Assembly (NCBI GenBank): GCA_030606805.1
Contig: JAUWFS010000003.1
Location: 1 to 44,826, forward strand
Reading direction: 5' to 3'
Source: B13-G4 sp030606805
GTDB taxonomy: Bacteria; Desulfobacterota; Desulfobacteria; Desulfobacterales; ETH-SRB1
Length of the DNA stretch: 44,826 bases
The position numbers were made by a program, and so were the translations under genes. This document shows, piece by piece, positions 40,942 to 44,826 of the stretch (positions are counted from its first letter, which is position 1; every line of letters starts with the position of its first letter). The notes under the pieces are model-generated. The model did not search any database, was not told the origin of the DNA, and saw nothing but the letters and a program-made list of their open reading frames with translations.

Positions 40942-43281
40942 TTAGAATCCTTTGAACGGGTTCGGACCAAGCTCCACAATCATCTTCACAAAGTTATCAA
41001 TCATCTCCGGCAGCTTGTCATATTCATCAATTGCAATATCGAACTGAGTCACCCTCTCTTTTTCAAGTGCCAGGGCTTCCAGAGCATCACCTATTTTTTC
41101 CATCCTGATGGACGCAAGTTCGCTCCCTTTAACAAAGTGGCACTGATAATCATCACCATGCTTGCAACCAAGCAGGAAAGCTCCGTCCATACCCTGGGCG
41201 AGTGCATCTTTAATCCAGATCACATTCACAGACCCAAGACATCTAACCGGAATAAAACGAACCTGTGAAGAATAAGCTAATCTGTTCATGCCGGCTATAT
41301 CTAGGGCTGGGTATGCATCATTTTCACAGACCAGACCGAGAATCCTGAAGGGCGGTTCCTCGTAATCATCTTCAGAAGGAACCCCAATTGCTTTTACCAT
41401 CGAACCAATGCTGTCAACATTGTAATCAGCAAATCCTATAATACGCTCCGGGCATGCACCCATGCAGGTACCGCAACGTCTGCACCTTGTCGGATTCGGT
41501 TTTGGCGTTCCTGTTTCATCGTCGTCAAGCGCGCCAAACGGACATTCTTCTGTACAGCGCTTGCACTGCGTACATCTCTGGAAGAAAAAGTCAGGGAATG
41601 TCATATCGCCTGACCTTGGATGCACTGAAACACCTCTGTTAACTGATTCAATACACTGAATAGCTTTAAGAGCAGCGCCTGCAGCATCTTCAACTGTTTC
41701 TTCAATCGTCATGCTTCGGCGAACGCCCCCGGCAGCATAAATTCCTGTTCTCTGTGTTTCATATGGAAAGCATATGAAATTAGAGTCACAATATCCGTCA
41801 AACAGATCTATCTCACGAAAACCAGGCCCTTGTCTGTATGCAAGATTTACCACTGGATCATCAGCAGTAGCCGGAACCATACCTGTTGCCAGCACAACCA
41901 TATCGGCATTAAGCTGAATCTTTTCTCCAAGTAAAGTGTTGTCAGCCTCAACGGCAATCCCACCGCCGCTTTGAGCTACACTGACGACATCACCCTTGGT
42001 CAAAAAGATTCCATCTTCCTGCTGTATGCTCTTGTAAAAATTTTCCCACAGGCCAGGTGTTCTCATGTGCTGGTAAATGATCTGTGCCTTGCCATCCTCC
42101 GGATAATCATCACACACATACTTTGCCTGTTTTAAAGCCACCAGACTTGTAACTGAACCGGTAAAGTCAAAGTCGCTGTCATCACCCTTCCCGGGACCCT
42201 GAATAAACACGACGGATTTGGCTTCCTTTCCATCCGACGGCCTTACAATCTTGCCTTTTGCAGCGATCTCCTCAAACTGATGGTTGGTTACGACATCGGC
42301 AATTTTGCCAAGACCGAGATATCCAAGCTCATCGCCTTCAGGAGTATATGGCCGCCAGCCTGCAGCCAGTATTACTGCTCCGAATTTCTCGCCGTTTGGA
42401 TCGATTTGTAAAATATCAAGCTTACCCTTGTTGTATTCCTGGTAAAGTTCAAACTGTTTTTCCACATCAAACTCTTTACCGCTCTCGTCAACCTTCATCT
42501 CCTCAGGCAGAGGAAAAGGAACGTCAAATTCAATTGTTTCTCCGGGTTTCTTCAATGTCACTACAAACTCACCCGGCTGGCCGGCAATACGGGCAACCAT
42601 CGTCTTGGTCTTAATAGTAATATTAGAATTGGCCTCAGCCTCTTTGATTTTTTCTTCAATTATCGGGGGTATCAGGCCGTCATACGGGTTTGCCACAGGA
42701 AGCTGTTGGCGTAGCTTGGCTGCGTAACCTCCAAGGGAAGCTTCTTTTTCAACTATGGTTACCTCATAGCCAGCCTTTGCTGCATCTAAGGCCGCAGATA
42801 TACCGGCAGCTCCGCCGCCGATAACAAGGATTTTCCTTGTAAAGGTCTCAACCTGATAGGGCTCCGGCAGATCTATTTTTTCTACCTTAACCATTCCCAT
42901 CTTAAGGTAATCTTCAGCCAACATCTGAAGGCTGTCAAAATGTATGCCGTCTTCTTTCTGTTCCTCTGTTACCACCGGATACTTTGACCTGGGGTGTGAC
43001 CAGACCACCTGTTCCCTGAGGTTAACTCTGTCAACTATACAGCCGTCAAACTTGAATACATCATAGTTGACCCGGCGTGAACAACCCGCAATAACAATTG
43101 TGTTGACACCTTCATCTGCTATATCTTTTTTTATAACCTCGACGCCTTCCTTTCCACAAAGAAAGGAATGCGTTTTTACGGGGACTCCCTCCTCTTCGGG
43201 CACGCCGCATAAACCCTTTATATCAAGTGCATCCCCTATTCCACAACCTGTGCAGATATATACACTGTATTTTTTATCCAT
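40942..43281 (-). CDS. qmoB: Quinone-interacting membrane-bound oxidoreductase subunit B
   Basis: A soluble flavin/iron-sulfur subunit of Qmo related to HdrA with an MvhD-like tail. The 779-residue product has an N-terminal cysteine segment (VYICTGCGIGDALDIKGLC), then an FAD-binding HdrA domain (KILVIGGGAAGISAALDAAK at about 150-170) with the FAD-associated ATGMVPATADDP. Two ferredoxin motifs follow (CTQCKRCTEECPFG and CRRCGTCMGACPERIIG), then a C-terminal MvhD/FrhD-like domain (LGLVCENDAYPALDIAG; PVRCLGSVN; LLGCKHGDDYQCH). It starts 13 bases after qmoA with AGGAGG before its ATG. HdrA/MvhD relatives take part in flavin-based electron bifurcation; whether Qmo confurcates electrons to APS reductase is a published hypothesis. 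Confidence 0.95.
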   Translation of the reverse strand: MDKKYSVYICTGCGIGDALDIKGLCGVPEEEGVPVKTHSFLCGKEGVEVIKKDIADEGVNTIVIAGCSRRVNYDVFKFDGCIVDRVNLREQVVWSHPRSKYPVVTEEQKEDGIHFDSLQMLAEDYLKMGMVKVEKIDLPEPYQVETFTRKILVIGGGAAGISAALDAAKAGYEVTIVEKEASLGGYAAKLRQQLPVANPYDGLIPPIIEEKIKEAEANSNITIKTKTMVARIAGQPGEFVVTLKKPGETIEFDVPFPLPEEMKVDESGKEFDVEKQFELYQEYNKGKLDILQIDPNGEKFGAVILAAGWRPYTPEGDELGYLGLGKIADVVTNHQFEEIAAKGKIVRPSDGKEAKSVVFIQGPGKGDDSDFDFTGSVTSLVALKQAKYVCDDYPEDGKAQIIYQHMRTPGLWENFYKSIQQEDGIFLTKGDVVSVAQSGGGIAVEADNTLLGEKIQLNADMVVLATGMVPATADDPVVNLAYRQGPGFREIDLFDGYCDSNFICFPYETQRTGIYAAGGVRRSMTIEETVEDAAGAALKAIQCIESVNRGVSVHPRSGDMTFPDFFFQRCTQCKRCTEECPFGALDDDETGTPKPNPTRCRRCGTCMGACPERIIGFADYNVDSIGSMVKAIGVPSEDDYEEPPFRILGLVCENDAYPALDIAGMNRLAYSSQVRFIPVRCLGSVNVIWIKDALAQGMDGAFLLGCKHGDDYQCHFVKGSELASIRMEKIGDALEALALEKERVTQFDIAIDEYDKLPEMIDNFVKMIVELGPNPFKGF

Positions 43282-43294
43282 GTATATTAACCTC

Positions 43295-44575
43295 CTACCT
43301 CTTCACCATGGTTTGAATAGCCTTAATGGCCATACCGGTAGCATTCTGGTTTGATGTTACGACATCGGCCGGCTTGTTGGCACATCCTGCAGCAAACATA
43401 CCGCCTTTATCAAAATCATTAACAATAAAGCCATCCTCGCTGTATTGCAGGTCATCAGTCGGAAGCTTGGCATCAGCAGTTGTTGGCTGCATACCGGTAG
43501 CCAGAACAACCATATCAACCTCTTGCTTTATCTTTTCTCCAGTTATAGCATTCTCTGCAACCACGGTGATATTTTTGGAGCCCGGATCTTCACTGACTTC
43601 CGCCACCTTGCCTTTGATGAAAATGACATTTTCATCTTCTTTTATCTTCTTGTAAAACTTTTCATATTTCAAACCCGGTGTCCTTATATCTATATAAAAG
43701 ATATAGACCTTTGCATCGGGAAATCGTTCCCTGACATATGTAACCTGTTTTAAAGAAGCCATACAGCATATATAAGAACAATAAGGAAGATGATTTTCAT
43801 CTCTTGATCCTGCGCACTGAACAAAAGCAATGCTCTCAGGCTCCTTATTGTCTGACGGCCTGAGGATCTTTCCTTTAGTAGGCCCGTTTGGAGCTGCAAG
43901 CCTTTCCATCATCATATTGGTAACGATGTTATCATGCTTTCCGAATCCGAGATTATCTATCTTGGTAGCATCATATGGGACCCAACCGGTGGCCCAGACA
44001 ATGGCTCCAACTTTCAGGTTTATTGTCTTTGCTTGCATGTTGAGATCAATTGCGCTGTATTTGCATGCTTCAATGCATTTACCACATTCTGCGCCCTTGC
44101 ATACAGATGCATCTATCACATAACGCATGGGAAAAGACATCTCATTGGGCCTGTATATGGCCTTTGTTTTATCCATATTGAAGTTAAACTCGTTATTCCT
44201 GTCAACAGGACACGTCTCAATACAGTCATCGCAAGCTACACAATTTTCATTAACAAATCTTGGATTCAATTTTATTGAAACATCATAGTTGCCTGATGCT
44301 CCATCAACCTTTTCTACTTCCGCCAGTGTAAAGACTTTTATTCTTGGATTGTCCTTTATCCTCCTGAAGTTGATCTCAAGGCCACAGGTAGGAGGACAGA
44401 GCTTTGGGAAATACTGATTCAACTGTACAACTCTTCCGCCCAAGTAAGGATTTTTTTCAATTATGAATACCTCGTACCCAACTTCGGCAGCCTCAAGGGC
44501 AGTAGTTAACCCGCTTATCCCTCCTCCGACAACCAAAATACTTCCGCTAGCAGGGGCTGCTTTCTCTTCTGTCAT
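43295..44575 (-). CDS. qmoA: Quinone-interacting membrane-bound oxidoreductase subunit A
   Basis: The second HdrA-like flavoprotein of Qmo, thought to contact APS reductase. The 426-residue product has an FAD-binding motif ILVVGGGISGLTTALEAAEV (13-32), followed by EKNPYLGGRVVQLNQYFPKLCPPTC-type sequence. One [4Fe-4S] motif is CVACDDCIETCP (Cys112, 115, 118, 122), and a second cysteine group follows (Cys159, 164, 167, 171). The C-terminus has VVLATGMQPTTADAK and GMFAAGCANKPADVVTS. GGAGGG lies seven bases before the ATG. It opens the qmoA-B-C order. The 250 bases upstream contain an inverted repeat and, further away, a terminator of the preceding gene. Confidence 0.95.
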   Translation of the reverse strand: MTEEKAAPASGSILVVGGGISGLTTALEAAEVGYEVFIIEKNPYLGGRVVQLNQYFPKLCPPTCGLEINFRRIKDNPRIKVFTLAEVEKVDGASGNYDVSIKLNPRFVNENCVACDDCIETCPVDRNNEFNFNMDKTKAIYRPNEMSFPMRYVIDASVCKGAECGKCIEACKYSAIDLNMQAKTINLKVGAIVWATGWVPYDATKIDNLGFGKHDNIVTNMMMERLAAPNGPTKGKILRPSDNKEPESIAFVQCAGSRDENHLPYCSYICCMASLKQVTYVRERFPDAKVYIFYIDIRTPGLKYEKFYKKIKEDENVIFIKGKVAEVSEDPGSKNITVVAENAITGEKIKQEVDMVVLATGMQPTTADAKLPTDDLQYSEDGFIVNDFDKGGMFAAGCANKPADVVTSNQNATGMAIKAIQTMVKR

Positions 44576-44638
44576 GCTATCCCTCCATGCTTTTAATTTT
44601 TCTATTCGGTTAAAAACTAATAGTCAACTGCATTAGCT

Positions 44639-44701
44639 CAATTAGTTTGATTGATCTGATTGGACAATAAGCTGTTTCAATCAGACCAGTCAAACCAATT
44701 G
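44639..44701. repeat. Inverted repeat upstream of qmoA
   Basis: CAATTAGTTTGATTGATCTG and onward (44639-44662) and its partner 44678-44701 form a 24-bp stem with a 15-base loop. Read as qmo-sense RNA it has two wobbles and one mismatch, slightly better than the other strand. It may be a dispersed element or a structure in the qmo leader. Confidence 0.6.
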
Positions 44702-44763
44702 AACATATCTAAATAAAAAGGGAACAGACTATTTACTCGACAAATATAAACATATAGAAAATT

Positions 44764-44799
44764 AATAAAAACCTCCAGGCATCTTGCGATGCCTGGAGG
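44764..44799 (-). terminator. Rho-independent terminator of the gene upstream of qmoA
   Basis: CCTCCAGGCATC (44772-44783) and GATGCCTGGAGG (44788-44799) form a perfect 12-bp stem with loop TTGC. In minus-strand sense it is followed by TTTTTATTAATTTT. It ends a transcript entering from beyond the right edge. The last six bases (GGCTAA on the minus strand) could be that gene's final codon and stop. aprA is the expected neighbour, but its coding sequence is not visible. Confidence 0.88.
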
Positions 44800-44826
44800 C
44801 GGGTTATATACGACTATTATTTAGCC

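Overview
The window looks like chromosome from a sulfate-reducing member of the Desulfobacterota (class Desulfobacteria or a near relative). The main evidence is a set of genes specific to sulfate respiration: ATP sulfurylase (sat), the QmoABC menaquinol:APS-reductase electron-transfer complex, and the QrcABCD periplasmic cytochrome c3:menaquinone reductase. The DNA is A+T-rich, except for a visibly more G+C-rich block at about 19.2-24.6 kb. The window carries an unusual load of short palindromic, MITE-like repeats.

Layout. 1-3.2 kb: a gene fragment at the left edge, then (minus strand) a split purH, with IMP cyclohydrolase and AICAR transformylase as two genes, preceded by an HD phosphohydrolase. 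3.7-4.9 kb: a rubredoxin-like mini-protein followed by a flavoprotein fused to an ArsC/low-molecular-weight-phosphatase domain. 5.2-5.7 kb: a DUF4160/DUF2442 pair resembling a toxin-antitoxin module. 5.9-11.8 kb: a complete RND efflux operon (TolC, adaptor, pump) bracketed by two copies of a 106-bp palindrome. 11.9-15.5 kb: a truncated and an intact cyclopropane-fatty-acid synthase, separated by an aromatic-rich membrane protein and a frameshifted gene, then a universal stress protein. 15.5-18 kb: a secreted protein of unknown role and a minus-strand AAA ATPase. 18-19.2 kb: no convincing gene, but paired TGTCCA/TGGACA sites, a sigma-54 promoter-like site and two palindromic elements. 19.2-24.7 kb: receiver protein, DASS/SLC13 transporter, second receiver protein, receiver-histidine kinase hybrid, and a membrane protein that begins with a piece of a response regulator.

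24.7-44.8 kb is minus strand apart from two tRNA-Ser genes: murA-comEC-small membrane protein; resB-ccsA (System II cytochrome c maturation); qrcABCD with an extra 52-residue membrane protein; an acidic protein; sat; and qmoABC. The right edge holds a strong terminator that probably belongs to an upstream gene outside the window. aprBA would be the usual neighbour but is not seen.

How the parts work together. Qrc feeds periplasmic electrons into menaquinone, Qmo draws them out toward APS reductase, and Sat makes APS. ResB/CcsA would attach the hemes of QrcA. The repeats do more than fill gaps: copies provide stop codons for three genes, overlap the 5' end of another, lie inside the qmo and ccs operons, and separate the sigma-54-like promoter from the response-regulator gene. 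All functional calls rest on motif recognition by eye.
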